DNA of 31,761 nt from an uncultured Collinsella sp. (GCA_938023905.1 CALJCO010000113.1:1-31761), one strand, 5' to 3'. Numbered from the stretch's first letter, positions 15,831-24,417 are shown. Numbers and translations: made by a program. Notes: generated by a model from the sequence alone, not told the origin.

Positions 15831-15880
15831 TCATTGGGGGCGTTCTTAAACGGCTAGTCATTTAAGTACGTCCCCAATGA
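15831..15880. repeat. TCATTGGGGAC-family palindromic repeat, copy 1
   Basis: Left arm 15831-15850 and right arm 15861-15880 are complementary at 18 of 20 positions around a 10-nt loop. Arms read close to TCATTGGGGACGTTCTTAAA. It follows the exporter operon and could serve as its transcript end. Confidence 0.88.
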
Positions 15881-15885
15881 CTAGT

Positions 15886-15901
15886 CTGAAATAAATTTCA
15901 G
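15886..15901. promoter_or_regulatory. Operator-like palindrome upstream of the second ABC operon
   Basis: CTGAAAT-AA-ATTTCAG is a perfect 7-bp inverted repeat with a 2-bp spacer, in an AT-rich setting about 30 bp upstream of the predicted -35 box. It is a candidate repressor or activator site; the cognate regulator is not evident. Confidence 0.45.
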
Positions 15902-15928
15902 GCCTCGCCCCAAAATAGTTCGCCAATG

Positions 15929-15958
15929 TTTACTATTACGCTCATAAAGTAGTATAAG
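15929..15958 (+). promoter_or_regulatory. Probable promoter of the MacB-like ABC operon
   Basis: TTTACT (15929-15934) and TATAAG (15953-15958) lie 18 bp apart. TACTA (15931-15935) and TAGTA (15950-15954) form a dyad across the spacer, which could be an operator. Transcription would start about 15965, next to ATG 15966. Confidence 0.6.
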
Positions 15959-15977
15959 GCTAACAATGGGGGATGCC

Positions 15978-16691
15978 ATGGCAACGCAGGAAACCTATGT
16001 CCAGGTCAAAGGGCTCAAGAAACACTACGGCGACGGCGATGCGCGCCTGACGGTGCTCGACGGCATCGACACGTCCATCAACCGCGGCGAGATCTGCGTC
16101 ATGCTGGGGCCCTCGGGCTCGGGCAAGTCGACGTTTCTCAACCTGATCGGTGGCCTGGAAGATGCCGACGGCGGCTCCATCATGGTAGACGGCTGCGACC
16201 TCACGGTGCTCAAGCCGGCTGATTTGGGCGAGTACCGACGCCGCGAGCTGGGTTTTGTCTTTCAGTTCTACAACCTGGTGCCCGACCTTACCATCAAGGA
16301 AAACATCGAGGTCACGGCGCACCTGTCCAAAAACCCGCTCAACATTGATGACCTGCTGCGTTCGCTGGGCCTCTACGAGCACCGCAACAAGTTCCCGCGC
16401 CAGGTCTCGGGCGGCCAGCAGCAGCGCTGTGCCATCGGCCGTGCGCTCGTCAAAAACCCGGGCCTGCTGCTGTGCGACGAGCCCACCGGTGCGCTCGACT
16501 ATAAGACGTCCAAGGAAATCTTGCAGCTTATGGAGGATGTCAACCGCACCTACGGCTGCACCATCATCATTGTCACCCACAATGCCGCCATCGCGCGCAT
16601 GGCCAATCGCGTGCTGCGCCTGCGCGACGGGCGCATCGTCGAGGATGAGCTCAACGAGTCGCCCGTTGCGGCCGCCGAGCTCGATTGGTAG
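15978..16691 (+). CDS. ABC transporter ATP-binding protein, MacB/LolD type
   Basis: A 237-residue ATPase with Walker A GPSGSGKST (44-52), Q-loop FQFYNLVPDLT, signature VSGGQQQR (143-150), Walker B LLLCDEPTGALD (163-174) and switch His in VTHNAAI. This is the subfamily that drives mechanotransmission-type FtsX permeases such as MacB, LolCDE or BceAB. ATG 15978 follows GGGGGA (15968-15973). The in-frame ATG 15966 lies at the predicted transcription start and would be leaderless; either is possible. The stop is 8 nt from the permease start. Confidence 0.92.
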   Translation: MATQETYVQVKGLKKHYGDGDARLTVLDGIDTSINRGEICVMLGPSGSGKSTFLNLIGGLEDADGGSIMVDGCDLTVLKPADLGEYRRRELGFVFQFYNLVPDLTIKENIEVTAHLSKNPLNIDDLLRSLGLYEHRNKFPRQVSGGQQQRCAIGRALVKNPGLLLCDEPTGALDYKTSKEILQLMEDVNRTYGCTIIIVTHNAAIARMANRVLRLRDGRIVEDELNESPVAAAELDW

Positions 16692-16699
16692 GCGGCGCC

Positions 16700-19366
16700 A
16701 TGACACCTCTCGCAAAACGTCTCCCGCGCGAGCTGCGCCGCAATATCGGCAAGTACCTGGGCATCTTTTTGCTTATGTGCGGAAGCATCGCTCTCACCTC
16801 GGGCTTTTTGCTCGCAGCGCATTCCATCGGCTGCCTTATCGATGACATGCGCGATGCGTACACGATTGAGGACGGCCGCGTGACCACCTCCTTCGAGGCC
16901 ACCAAAGATCAGCTCAAGGCGGCCGAGGATGCAGCCGGCGACGTCGGCGGTGTCACGCTCTACAAGAATTTCTCCATCGACGCCATCATCAAAAAGACCG
17001 CCGGCGACGACGGCACCAAGCGCACACTGCGCACCTATGCGCACCGCACCAAGGTCGATATCGCGTCCTACTGTGAGGGCAGGCAGCCCAAGACGGACGA
17101 TGAGGTGGCTATCGACCGCGTTTTTGCCACCAACAACGACCTCGCCGTGGGCGATAAGGTTGAGCTTGAGGGCCGCACCTACATCATCTGCGGCATCATG
17201 ACCCAGCCCGATAGCCAGGCGCTGTTCCTCAACAATTCGGACTTTACGGTGAACACCATCACGTACGGCGTGGCCGAGGTCACCGATGGCGGCTTTGCCG
17301 CGCTCGAAGATGCCGGCGGCGCACCCGCCTACACCTACTCCTTCACCTTTACCGATCGCGACCTCCCCACCGCGGACCGCATCGACGCCGAGCAAGGTAT
17401 GGTCGAGGCACTGACCGACGCCGATGCGCGCGTGGACGATCTGATCGACGCCGATTCCAATCAGGGCATTGGCTATGCGCGCGATGACGTGGACGGCGAC
17501 TCTATGATGTGGATGACGCTGCTCGACATCATCATCGTGATCATGGCGTTCGTCTTTGTGGTCCTTACCGACGCCACCATCGAGGAGGAGAGTGCCATCA
17601 TCGGCACGCTGCTCGCCAGCGGTTATCGCCGTCGCGAGATCGTCCTGCACTACCTGGCACTTCCCGCCATCGTGGGCGTGGTCGCGGCGCTTTTGGGCAC
17701 CGCGCTCGGCGTTGCGTTCTTTACCGAGCCCATGCGCAGCCTCTATTACGGATCGTACAGTCTGCCGCCCTTCCAGGTGTACTGGAGCTGGGAGATCTTT
17801 GTGAAGTGCGCCGTGGTTCCCGCCGCCGCGCTCATCCTCATCACGCTGGTGGGTCTGCTCCGCAAAATGGGCAAGACGCCGTTGCAGTTCCTTCGTCACG
17901 AAGCGAGCGGCAAGTCGGGTACCAAGCGTGGTGTGCAACTGCCGGAGCGCATGGGTTTTGTTTCCCGCTTCCGCTTGCGTATCTTCCTGCGCAATCTGGG
18001 CAACTTCGCCACGCTCTTCGTGGGCATTGCATTTGCGTCGCTACTGCTGCTCTTTGGCCTGGCGATTCTGCCCACGATGACGCACTATGCGGACAACCTC
18101 GAGACGAGCCTGGTCGCTGAGCACCAGTACACGCTCAAGGCGCCGCTGGAGCTCGAGGGCACCGCCGAGGAGCGCGAGCAGTGGTCGGCACTCGAGCGCT
18201 TGCAGTCGGTTGACGGCGCGCTGCTAACCGCCGCCCAGGATGCCGATGACGAGCTTGACGACGCGGCCGATGCGGCGCAGACGGCAGCCGATGCCGCGAC
18301 CGCATTTCCGTCTGCCGAGAGCTTGGCCGCGGCGCAGGATGCGCTTGCCAAGGTCCAGGACAAGAAGGATGCGCTTTATGCGCGCCTCGATGACCTCGCC
18401 GATGCCCTTGGCTGCAACCGCGACGAGGCTATCGACCTGATCGACAAGGCCTCTAAGATCGACGCCGACAACGACGATATCCACCCGGTCAATACGACCG
18501 ATAACGGCGTGGGCGCAATCGCACAGGCCGAGAAATATGCCGTTTACCAGCTGCAATACGACCGCGGCGATGGTAATGGCGAGGAGACGATTTCCGTCTA
18601 CGGCATCTCGCCCAACTCGCGCTATTGGAAAGACCTCAACGTCGGCGATGGGCGCGTCGTCTTTGGCGGCGGTCTGCTCGATAAGTTTGGCTGGAGCGAG
18701 GGCCAGAAGGTCACGCTCGGCGACAAGTACGAGGGCGAGCATTATTCCCTTGAGTACACGGGCAAGGACTGTGCCTGGGGCTCAAAGTCGGACATGAATA
18801 TCTATATGAGTATCGATGACTTTAACGAGCTGTTCGACAACGACGCCGCCTACTTTAACGGCTATGTGAGCGACGAGAAGCTCGACCTCGATGCTCGTTA
18901 CTTTGCCGGCGACACCACTCCCGACGACATGCGCGCCGTGGGTGACCAGTTCATCGGCATGATGAGTAAAATGATCGGAATGATGATCGGGCTCGCGGTG
19001 TTCATCTTCCTGCTGTTTATGTACCTGCTGACCAAGGCGGTGATCGACCACAGCGCCCGTTCGATCAGCTACATGAAAGTCTTTGGCTATCGCGATAGCG
19101 AGATCTCGCATCTGTACATCCGCTCGATTACGCTGTGCGTGGTGGCGTCGCTCGTGCTGAGCCTGCCGGTCATTATTGGCTCGCTCACGGCCATCTTCCG
19201 CTCTATGCTGCTCGCCTACAACGGCAATATCGAGATTTACGTGCCCGCTTGGTCCATGGCTGCATGCGTCGGCATTGGCTTTGCGACCTACCTGGTCGTG
19301 GCGCTGCTGCACACGCGCTCCATCAAGCGCGTCAGCCTGGCCGAAGCCCTCAAAGTGCAGGAGTAG
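16700..19366 (+). CDS. FtsX-type ABC transporter permease, large
   Basis: An 888-residue permease with two FtsX modules. Helix 1 is about residues 15-40, followed by a MacB-like periplasmic domain (about 45-270). Three helices with the FtsX core follow (about 275-390; IIGTLLASGYRRREIVLHYLALP). A central helix (about 430) precedes a second external domain of about 320 residues with an Ala-rich coiled-coil section (about 500-580). The last three helices (about 755-885) include YMKVFGYRDSEISHLYIRSI. Such proteins act in lipoprotein, peptide or envelope-stress export rather than classical solute uptake. It starts at ATG 16700 after a weak TAGGCGG. The stop codon TAG (19364-19366) coincides with the first bases of a repeat, so the C-terminal end may have been reset by that insertion. 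Confidence 0.88.
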   Translation: MTPLAKRLPRELRRNIGKYLGIFLLMCGSIALTSGFLLAAHSIGCLIDDMRDAYTIEDGRVTTSFEATKDQLKAAEDAAGDVGGVTLYKNFSIDAIIKKTAGDDGTKRTLRTYAHRTKVDIASYCEGRQPKTDDEVAIDRVFATNNDLAVGDKVELEGRTYIICGIMTQPDSQALFLNNSDFTVNTITYGVAEVTDGGFAALEDAGGAPAYTYSFTFTDRDLPTADRIDAEQGMVEALTDADARVDDLIDADSNQGIGYARDDVDGDSMMWMTLLDIIIVIMAFVFVVLTDATIEEESAIIGTLLASGYRRREIVLHYLALPAIVGVVAALLGTALGVAFFTEPMRSLYYGSYSLPPFQVYWSWEIFVKCAVVPAAALILITLVGLLRKMGKTPLQFLRHEASGKSGTKRGVQLPERMGFVSRFRLRIFLRNLGNFATLFVGIAFASLLLLFGLAILPTMTHYADNLETSLVAEHQYTLKAPLELEGTAEEREQWSALERLQSVDGALLTAAQDADDELDDAADAAQTAADAATAFPSAESLAAAQDALAKVQDKKDALYARLDDLADALGCNRDEAIDLIDKASKIDADNDDIHPVNTTDNGVGAIAQAEKYAVYQLQYDRGDGNGEETISVYGISPNSRYWKDLNVGDGRVVFGGGLLDKFGWSEGQKVTLGDKYEGEHYSLEYTGKDCAWGSKSDMNIYMSIDDFNELFDNDAAYFNGYVSDEKLDLDARYFAGDTTPDDMRAVGDQFIGMMSKMIGMMIGLAVFIFLLFMYLLTKAVIDHSARSISYMKVFGYRDSEISHLYIRSITLCVVASLVLSLPVIIGSLTAIFRSMLLAYNGNIEIYVPAWSMAACVGIGFATYLVVALLHTRSIKRVSLAEALKVQE

Positions 19367-19549
19367 TCATTGGGGACGTTCTTAAACGACTAGTCGTTGG
19401 GGACAGTCTTTGCCGGATCGCCGGCTCGCCGGCCGGGCCGGCAAGGACTGTCCCTAACTGCCGGCAGGAAAGGAACGTCCCCAACTGCCGGGTGCCGGAT
19501 GGCGAAAGGATGTCCCTGGCGGCCGGTCATTTAAGTCTGTCCCCAATGA
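19364..19549. repeat. Composite TAGTCATTGGGGAC-family repeat, copy 2
   Basis: Outer arms 19367-19386 and 19530-19549 are complementary at 17 of 20 positions. Nested within are GTTGGGGACAGTC..TGCCGG (from about 19395) against CCGGCAAGGACTGTCCCTAAC (to about 19459), and two further reverse half-units with CGTCCCC (about 19477) and TGTCCC (about 19511). In all there are six GGGGAC-type half-sites. The first three bases, TAG, are the stop codon of the permease. Confidence 0.85.
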
Positions 19550-19566
19550 GTGGCCAGGCGCTGCGC

Positions 19567-19597
19567 TTGACTTTGACCCTGCTTCAACGGGTACCAT
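19567..19597 (+). promoter_or_regulatory. MerR-type promoter candidate upstream of the DUF362 gene
   Basis: TTGACT (19567-19572) and TACCAT (19592-19597) are separated by 19 bp, longer than normal. The spacer contains ACCC (19576-19579) and GGGT (19589-19592) in a dyad. Overlong spacers with a central dyad are the hallmark of MerR-family activation. Consensus-based inference only. Confidence 0.4.
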
Positions 19598-19639
19598 CTC
19601 CTATGTCTGTAACGCCATATAGACCGAGGGGATATATCT

Positions 19640-20845
19640 ATGACCGCAACTGCACCCGCAGCACCCGCCAAGGTGTACTTCACCAACCTGCGCACGCATG
19701 CTCGCGAGAGCCAGCTCGACAAGCTCAAGCGCCTCATTCGCCGCGCCGGTATCGAGCAGATCGACTTTGAGAACAAGTTTGTCGCCATCAAGATTCACTT
19801 TGGCGAGCTGGGCAACCTGAGCTTTTTGCGCCCCAACTACGCCCGCGCCGTCGCGGACGTGGTGAAGGAGCTGGGCGGCAAGCCCTTCCTCACTGACTGC
19901 AATACGCTCTATGTCGGTAGCCGCAAAAACGCGCTCGAGCACATCGACACCGCCTACCAGAACGGCTTTACCCCGTATGCCACAGGCTGCCAGATCATCA
20001 TCGCCGACGGCCTCAAGGGTACCGACGAGGCGCTCGTCCCGGTCGAGGGCGGTGAGTACGTGCGCGAGGCAAAGATCGGTCAGGCGCTCATGGATGCCGA
20101 TATCGTGATCAGCCTCACCCACTTTAAGGGCCATGAGCAGGCCGGTTTTGGCGGCGCCATGAAGAACCTGGGCATGGGAGGCGGCAGCCGTGCCGGCAAG
20201 ATGGAGCAGCATGCCGCCGGCAAGCCGAACGTCGCGACTGAGCACTGCGTTGGCTGCCGTGCCTGCGAAAAGATCTGTGCGCACAACGCCATCTCGTTTG
20301 ACGATACCCGCGAGCGCGAGCTTGCCAACGGCAACGCCCGCACGGTGCACGTGGCCGCCATCGACCACGATCGCTGCGTGGGCTGCGGACGCTGCATTGC
20401 GGCGTGCAACCAGGACTGCATCAAGCCCGACTATGATGCCGCGGCCGACGTACTCAACTACAAGATCGCTGAGTACACGAAGGCCATTGTTCAGGACCGT
20501 CCGAGCTTCCACATCTCGCTCGCCATGGACATCAGTCCCAACTGCGACTGCCACCCCGAAAACGACACGCCTATCGTTAACGATATCGGCATGTTCGCGA
20601 GCTTCGACCCGGTCGCTATCGATCAGGCCTGCGCCGATGCCGTCATGGCATCCGAGCCGCTGCCCAACACCGAACTCACCGATAGCGCGGCCAAGATGGA
20701 GCATAACCACGAGCATCTGGAGGGCGAGCAGGCCAAGGACCCCTTCTGCATCACGCATCCCGACACCGACTGGCGCGCGTGCATCGCGCATGCCGAAAAG
20801 ATCGGCCTGGGCACGAGCAAGTATGAGCTCATCGAGGTCAAGTAG
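19640..20845 (+). CDS. DUF362 domain protein with 2[4Fe-4S] ferredoxin insert
   Basis: A 401-residue protein. The DUF362 part (about 10-195 and 275-400) shows VAIKIHFGELGN, VISLTHFKGHEQAGFGGAMKNLGMGGGSRAGK and FDPVAIDQACADAV. A two-cluster ferredoxin is inserted at about 200-270: CVGCRACEKIC and CVGCGRCIAAC, each C-x2-C-x2-C-x3-C. The family is redox-related and widespread in anaerobes, but its reaction is not established. GAGGGGA ends 6 nt before ATG 19640. It is monocistronic, ended by a bidirectional hairpin at 20894-20930. Confidence 0.88.
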   Translation: MTATAPAAPAKVYFTNLRTHARESQLDKLKRLIRRAGIEQIDFENKFVAIKIHFGELGNLSFLRPNYARAVADVVKELGGKPFLTDCNTLYVGSRKNALEHIDTAYQNGFTPYATGCQIIIADGLKGTDEALVPVEGGEYVREAKIGQALMDADIVISLTHFKGHEQAGFGGAMKNLGMGGGSRAGKMEQHAAGKPNVATEHCVGCRACEKICAHNAISFDDTRERELANGNARTVHVAAIDHDRCVGCGRCIAACNQDCIKPDYDAAADVLNYKIAEYTKAIVQDRPSFHISLAMDISPNCDCHPENDTPIVNDIGMFASFDPVAIDQACADAVMASEPLPNTELTDSAAKMEHNHEHLEGEQAKDPFCITHPDTDWRACIAHAEKIGLGTSKYELIEVK

Positions 20846-20893
20846 CACCTGTCTATTGGACATATCAAGCGCTTTTGTAGCGCAACGTTAGCA

Positions 20894-20931
20894 AAAGCCG
20901 CCCGTGAGCACAGCGCTTGCGGGCGGCTTTC
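20894..20931. terminator. Bidirectional terminator between convergent genes
   Basis: AAAGCCGCCCG (20894-20904) pairs with CGGGCGGCTTT (20920-20930), 11 bp perfect with a 15-nt loop that can pair further. A and T tracts flank the stem, so it could end the DUF362 transcript on one strand and the hydrolase transcript on the other. Confidence 0.75.
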
Positions 20932-21060
20932 CGGAAGTATGCGGCAAATTTCGAGACCGCCGAGCACACGACATTTTTTGGCAACAAAACCCCTGATAAA
21001 TTGTTGGTAAAACTGCGGTCTGGTCGGCAGTTCCAGATTTTGCCGCATACCTCCGAAAAT
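20929..21060. repeat. Long-hairpin element, copy C (diverged)
   Basis: Arms GTATGCGGCAAA (20937-20948) and TTTGCCGCATAC (21039-21050) pair perfectly, with imperfect extension outwards (CCGGAA / CTCCG). Inside, AGACCGC (about 20954-20960) pairs with GCGGTCT (21015-21021). TGGTCGG (21021-21027) and CATTTTTTG (20972-20980) match motifs of copies A and B on one strand or the other. It lies between the convergent DUF362 and hydrolase genes. Relationship to A and B is by architecture and short motifs, not long identity. Confidence 0.65.
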
Positions 21061-21096
21061 AGGGGGTCAGATAAAGCTCCAGGCGTTGCTTTTCCC

Positions 21097-22062
21097 CTAA
21101 AAATTCCTATCGAGGAAGTCGTCGACCGTGTTCCAGTAGAGCTCGGGGTCAACTTGCGCACTCTTGGCGTGGGTGGCGCCATGGATGGTGAGCTTTTGCT
21201 TGACCTTGCTGGCGCACGCGTCGTAGTTTTGGTCGAGCATGCTGTACGGCACAAAGGTGTCTTGGTCGCCATGGATAAAGAGCATGGGGACCGTCGCGTG
21301 TTTAAGCTGCTCCACGCTGCTTGCCTTATGGAAGTCATAGCCTGCGCGAACGTTGCACACCAGGTTCGCCACATCGAGCAAGGGAAAGCTGGGCAGGCCG
21401 AACACGTCCTTGAGCTGCAGGGAAAACTCGTCCCAAACACTCGTATAACCACAGTCCTCGATAATGCATTTTACGTTTGCAGGCAAAGATTCCCCCGCGA
21501 CGTTCATGGCCGTCGCCGCGCCCATCGATTCGCCAAAGACCAGGATGCGCGCCTCGGGGTCAGCCTGAACGATTCGCTTGATCCATGCGACGACGTCGAG
21601 CCGCTCGGGCCAGCCCATGCCGATATAGTCGCCGCCGGAGCGCTCGTGGGCGCGGGCGGCAGGCGCGAGCACGTTCATGCCGCGGTCGTGGAAGCGCTTG
21701 GCGTATCGGGCTATGCCGATGGGCTCGTTGGTATATCCATGCAGGCAGACGGCGTAATCGTGGGTGTTCTCCGAGGCGGCAAAATACCAAGCGGCGAGCT
21801 CGGTTCCGTCATCTGCGGTGAGGCTGCTGCTCTCGCGGTTCTCTTTAAACCACGCCCGCGCCTCGGTTTCCTCGGCATCCGGCTGCTCGCCCTTTTCGGC
21901 GTCCTTGCCGTCCTGCATCATCTTCATGGTGTACGGCGCTTGGGGATTCAGGGCAAAGTCAAACAAAAAGTTGCCGGCAAATCCAAGCAACGTGACAACG
22001 AGCACCAGCGCAACAAAGCCGGCTATCTTGAGCTTTCGATGGGAACGTGCGTTTTGAGACAT
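21097..22062 (-). CDS. Membrane-anchored alpha/beta hydrolase
   Basis: A 321-residue protein. A basic start (MSQNARSHRKLK) and one hydrophobic helix (about 12-36) make it a probable signal-anchored extracytoplasmic enzyme. The alpha/beta-hydrolase core (about 85-320) shows oxyanion HGYTNEP (108-114), nucleophile elbow GESMGA with Ser179, Asp268 in HGDQDTFVP and His298 in GATHAKS, so the triad is complete. This family (BAAT/YfhR/FrsA-like) includes esterases and peptidases; the substrate is unknown. AGGAAAG lies about 8 nt upstream of the ATG. It is divergent from hemolysin III and convergent with the DUF362 gene. Confidence 0.9.
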   Translation of the reverse strand: MSQNARSHRKLKIAGFVALVLVVTLLGFAGNFLFDFALNPQAPYTMKMMQDGKDAEKGEQPDAEETEARAWFKENRESSSLTADDGTELAAWYFAASENTHDYAVCLHGYTNEPIGIARYAKRFHDRGMNVLAPAARAHERSGGDYIGMGWPERLDVVAWIKRIVQADPEARILVFGESMGAATAMNVAGESLPANVKCIIEDCGYTSVWDEFSLQLKDVFGLPSFPLLDVANLVCNVRAGYDFHKASSVEQLKHATVPMLFIHGDQDTFVPYSMLDQNYDACASKVKQKLTIHGATHAKSAQVDPELYWNTVDDFLDRNF

Positions 22063-22183
22063 AAGAAGCTTTCCTATAAGATGTTAATACATCAACATTT
22101 AATGCAAGCGCATTATGGACGTTCACCGTTGATGCGTCAACAGGCAAAGAATGGGTAAACAAAGGGTCACGTATGGTGCAAAT

Positions 22184-22213
22184 TTCGCACGCACCCAGAC
22201 GCTTTGATATAGT
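22184..22213 (+). promoter_or_regulatory. Probable promoter of the hemolysin III operon
   Basis: TTCGCA (22184-22189) and TATAGT (22208-22213) are separated by 18 bp. The 22063-22249 gap also holds a GTTAATACATCAAC- and GTTGATGCGTCAAC-containing dyad region about 22084-22141 that may regulate the divergent hydrolase gene. Confidence 0.5.
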
Positions 22214-22249
22214 GTTGAGAACTCTTTTATGTTGGAGGATGTAACCGGC

Positions 22250-22933
22250 ATGTCCGATTCGAGCGACAGTTCCAAGCCGCGGCCCAAGACCGCGGCCATT
22301 CCGCACTACACGGTGGGCGAGGAGATCATGAACTCCGTCACCCATGGTGTCGGCTGCCTGCTGGGCATTGCGGGTCTGGTGCTCCTGATCGTATTCGCCG
22401 CCCTGCGCGGCGGAGGCCCGGCCCACATGGCCGCGGCAATTGTCTATGGCGTCAGCATTATCCTCGAATACCTAGCCTCCACGCTCTACCACGCGATTCA
22501 GCCCGCGCGCGCCAAGCGCGTGTTCCGCATTATCGACCACAGCTGCATCTACCTGCTCATAGCCGGCAGCTATACGCCGTTTTGCCTCATCACGCTCGCA
22601 AACGACGGCGGCGCTGTGCTGTTCTTTGCCGTATGGGCCATCGCCATTATCGGCATCGCCCTCGAGTGCTTTATGCGCGAGCGTCAACCGCACTGGGTAA
22701 GCGGCCTGGTCTACCTGCTGATGGGCTGGCTCGTTGTCTTTAAGCTGCCCGAACTTGTGGCGCTGCTCAACCCCGTGGCACTTGCCCTGCTCGCCGTCGG
22801 CGGCGTGTGCTACACCGCGGGCGTGCCGTTCTATATCGCCAAAAACGTGCGCTATCTTCACAGCGTGTTTCACCTGTGGGTACTCGCCGGCAGCATCTTC
22901 CAGTTCATGGCGGTGATTCTCTTCGTAATCTAG
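22250..22933 (+). CDS. Hemolysin III / PAQR-family membrane protein (TrhA-like)
   Basis: A 227-residue protein with seven predicted membrane helices. Family motifs are EEIMNSVTHGVGCLLGIAG near the start, EYLASTLYHAI, RIIDHSCIYLLIAGSYTPF and a final HSVFHLWVLAGS. The Ser/His/Asp residues of these motifs form the putative zinc site of PAQR receptors. Bacterial members have been linked to membrane energetics and fluidity, while haemolysis is an old label. ATG 22250 is chosen because GGAGG (22234-22238) lies inside the longer frame that starts at 22229; the spacing of 11 nt is somewhat long. Confidence 0.9.
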   Translation: MSDSSDSSKPRPKTAAIPHYTVGEEIMNSVTHGVGCLLGIAGLVLLIVFAALRGGGPAHMAAAIVYGVSIILEYLASTLYHAIQPARAKRVFRIIDHSCIYLLIAGSYTPFCLITLANDGGAVLFFAVWAIAIIGIALECFMRERQPHWVSGLVYLLMGWLVVFKLPELVALLNPVALALLAVGGVCYTAGVPFYIAKNVRYLHSVFHLWVLAGSIFQFMAVILFVI

Positions 22934-23043
22934 CGACCGCGCCTGCGCGCCCGCGTCCTTGTTTGGGCGCCGGTGCAATTGCCGTATCCGCCATCAACGT
23001 TTTGACCTGACGTCCCGAATCTTGGAGGTTCGAGAAACTCCCG

Positions 23044-24417
23044 ATGGACATAACCATCTCCCTTATCACCACCCTCGTTTTGACCCTCATCAACGGCTAC
23101 TTCTCTATGTCCGAGATGGCGCTCACCACGGCCAAGCGCGCCGTGCTGGAGCACGAGGCCGAGGAAGGCGACAAGCGCGCCGAGCGTGCCATTAAGCTGG
23201 CTGCCGACTCCGACCAGCTGCTCGCCACCATCCAGGTTGCCATCACGCTCGTGGGCTTCGCCTCGTCCGCCGTCGCCTCGACGAGTCTGTCCGACCCGCT
23301 CGCCACGTGGCTCATGAGCTTTGGCATCGCGCCGCTCTCCGCTATCGCGCGCGGCCTGGCGCCGGTCATCATCACCGTCGCGGTCGCCTTCGTGTCCATC
23401 GTGATCGGCGAGCTCGTCCCCAAGCGCATCGGCCTGGCCAATGCCGAGGGCGTGTCCAAGCAGGTCGTGGGCCCGCTTTCCGTGTTCCAGAAGATCGCCC
23501 GTCCGCTCGTGTGGCTGACTGGCGCTTGCTCCGATGGTCTGGCCCGCATCCTGCGCATCAAGAGCGCCGACGACCGCCAAAACGTCTCGGAGGAAGAGAT
23601 CAAGTACATGGTCTCGGAGCAGGACGACCTGCTCGACGAGGAAAAGCGCATGATCCACGAGATCTTTGACCTGGGCGACACCGTTGCCCGTGAGGTCATG
23701 GTGCCGCGCGTGGACACCACCATGTGCGAGGACGACGAGACGGTCGCCGACGTGCTGTCCACCATGCGCCAGACCGGCTTTAGCCGCATCCCCGTCTATC
23801 ACGAGGATCCCGACAACGTCGCCGGCATTGCGCACATCAAGGACCTGATTCAGCCCGCGCTCGACGGCAAGGGCGACCAGCCCATCGCCGGTTTTTTGCG
23901 CGACGCCACCTTTGTGCCCGACACCAAGGACATCCTGCCGCTGCTGTCCGAGATGCAGACCTCTCACGACCAGATCGTGGTGGTCGTGGACGAGTACGGC
24001 GGTACGGCCGGCATTATCACCATCGAGGACATCGTCGAGGAGATCGTCGGCGAGATCGAGGACGAGTTCGACCCCGACAACAAGTATCTCACGCGTCTTT
24101 CGCGCCGCGAGTGGCTCGTTGATGGGCGTTTTTCGTGCGATGACGCGATTGAGCTTGGTTGGCCGCTCGAGGAAAGCGATGATTATGAGACCATCGCCGG
24201 CTGGATTTTGGAGCTTTGTGACTCGGTGCCCGACATCGGAGAGGTGTTTGAGGTCGCGGGGTACAAGTTTAAAGTGCAGTCGATGCGTGGCCAGCGCATC
24301 TCGCTCATTCGCGTGATCGCTCCGGCCGAAACCGATAAGAAGGATTCCGAGTCTTCGGTAGACGAGCCGACGACGTCGGGTGCGGGTTCCGCGAATCCGC
24401 ACGACGGCGACGAGTAG
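23044..24417 (+). CDS. CNNM/DUF21-CBS-CorC_HlyC protein (CorC/MpfA-like)
   Basis: A 457-residue protein. The CNNM (DUF21) membrane domain spans about 1-190, with EMALTTAKRAVLE early and three or four helices. A CBS pair follows (about 205-335; DDLLDEEKRMIHEIFDLGDTVAREVMVPR, and EYGGTAGIITIEDIVEEIVGEIEDEFD). A CorC_HlyC domain spans about 350-430. Homologues export Mg2+ or modulate cation transport. The GGAGG at 23024-23028 is 15 nt from the ATG, further than usual, and no nearer in-frame start exists. The C-terminal 25 residues are acidic and variable. It is 24 nt upstream of the next gene, so both are probably cotranscribed. Confidence 0.92.
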   Translation: MDITISLITTLVLTLINGYFSMSEMALTTAKRAVLEHEAEEGDKRAERAIKLAADSDQLLATIQVAITLVGFASSAVASTSLSDPLATWLMSFGIAPLSAIARGLAPVIITVAVAFVSIVIGELVPKRIGLANAEGVSKQVVGPLSVFQKIARPLVWLTGACSDGLARILRIKSADDRQNVSEEEIKYMVSEQDDLLDEEKRMIHEIFDLGDTVAREVMVPRVDTTMCEDDETVADVLSTMRQTGFSRIPVYHEDPDNVAGIAHIKDLIQPALDGKGDQPIAGFLRDATFVPDTKDILPLLSEMQTSHDQIVVVVDEYGGTAGIITIEDIVEEIVGEIEDEFDPDNKYLTRLSRREWLVDGRFSCDDAIELGWPLEESDDYETIAGWILELCDSVPDIGEVFEVAGYKFKVQSMRGQRISLIRVIAPAETDKKDSESSVDEPTTSGAGSANPHDGDE

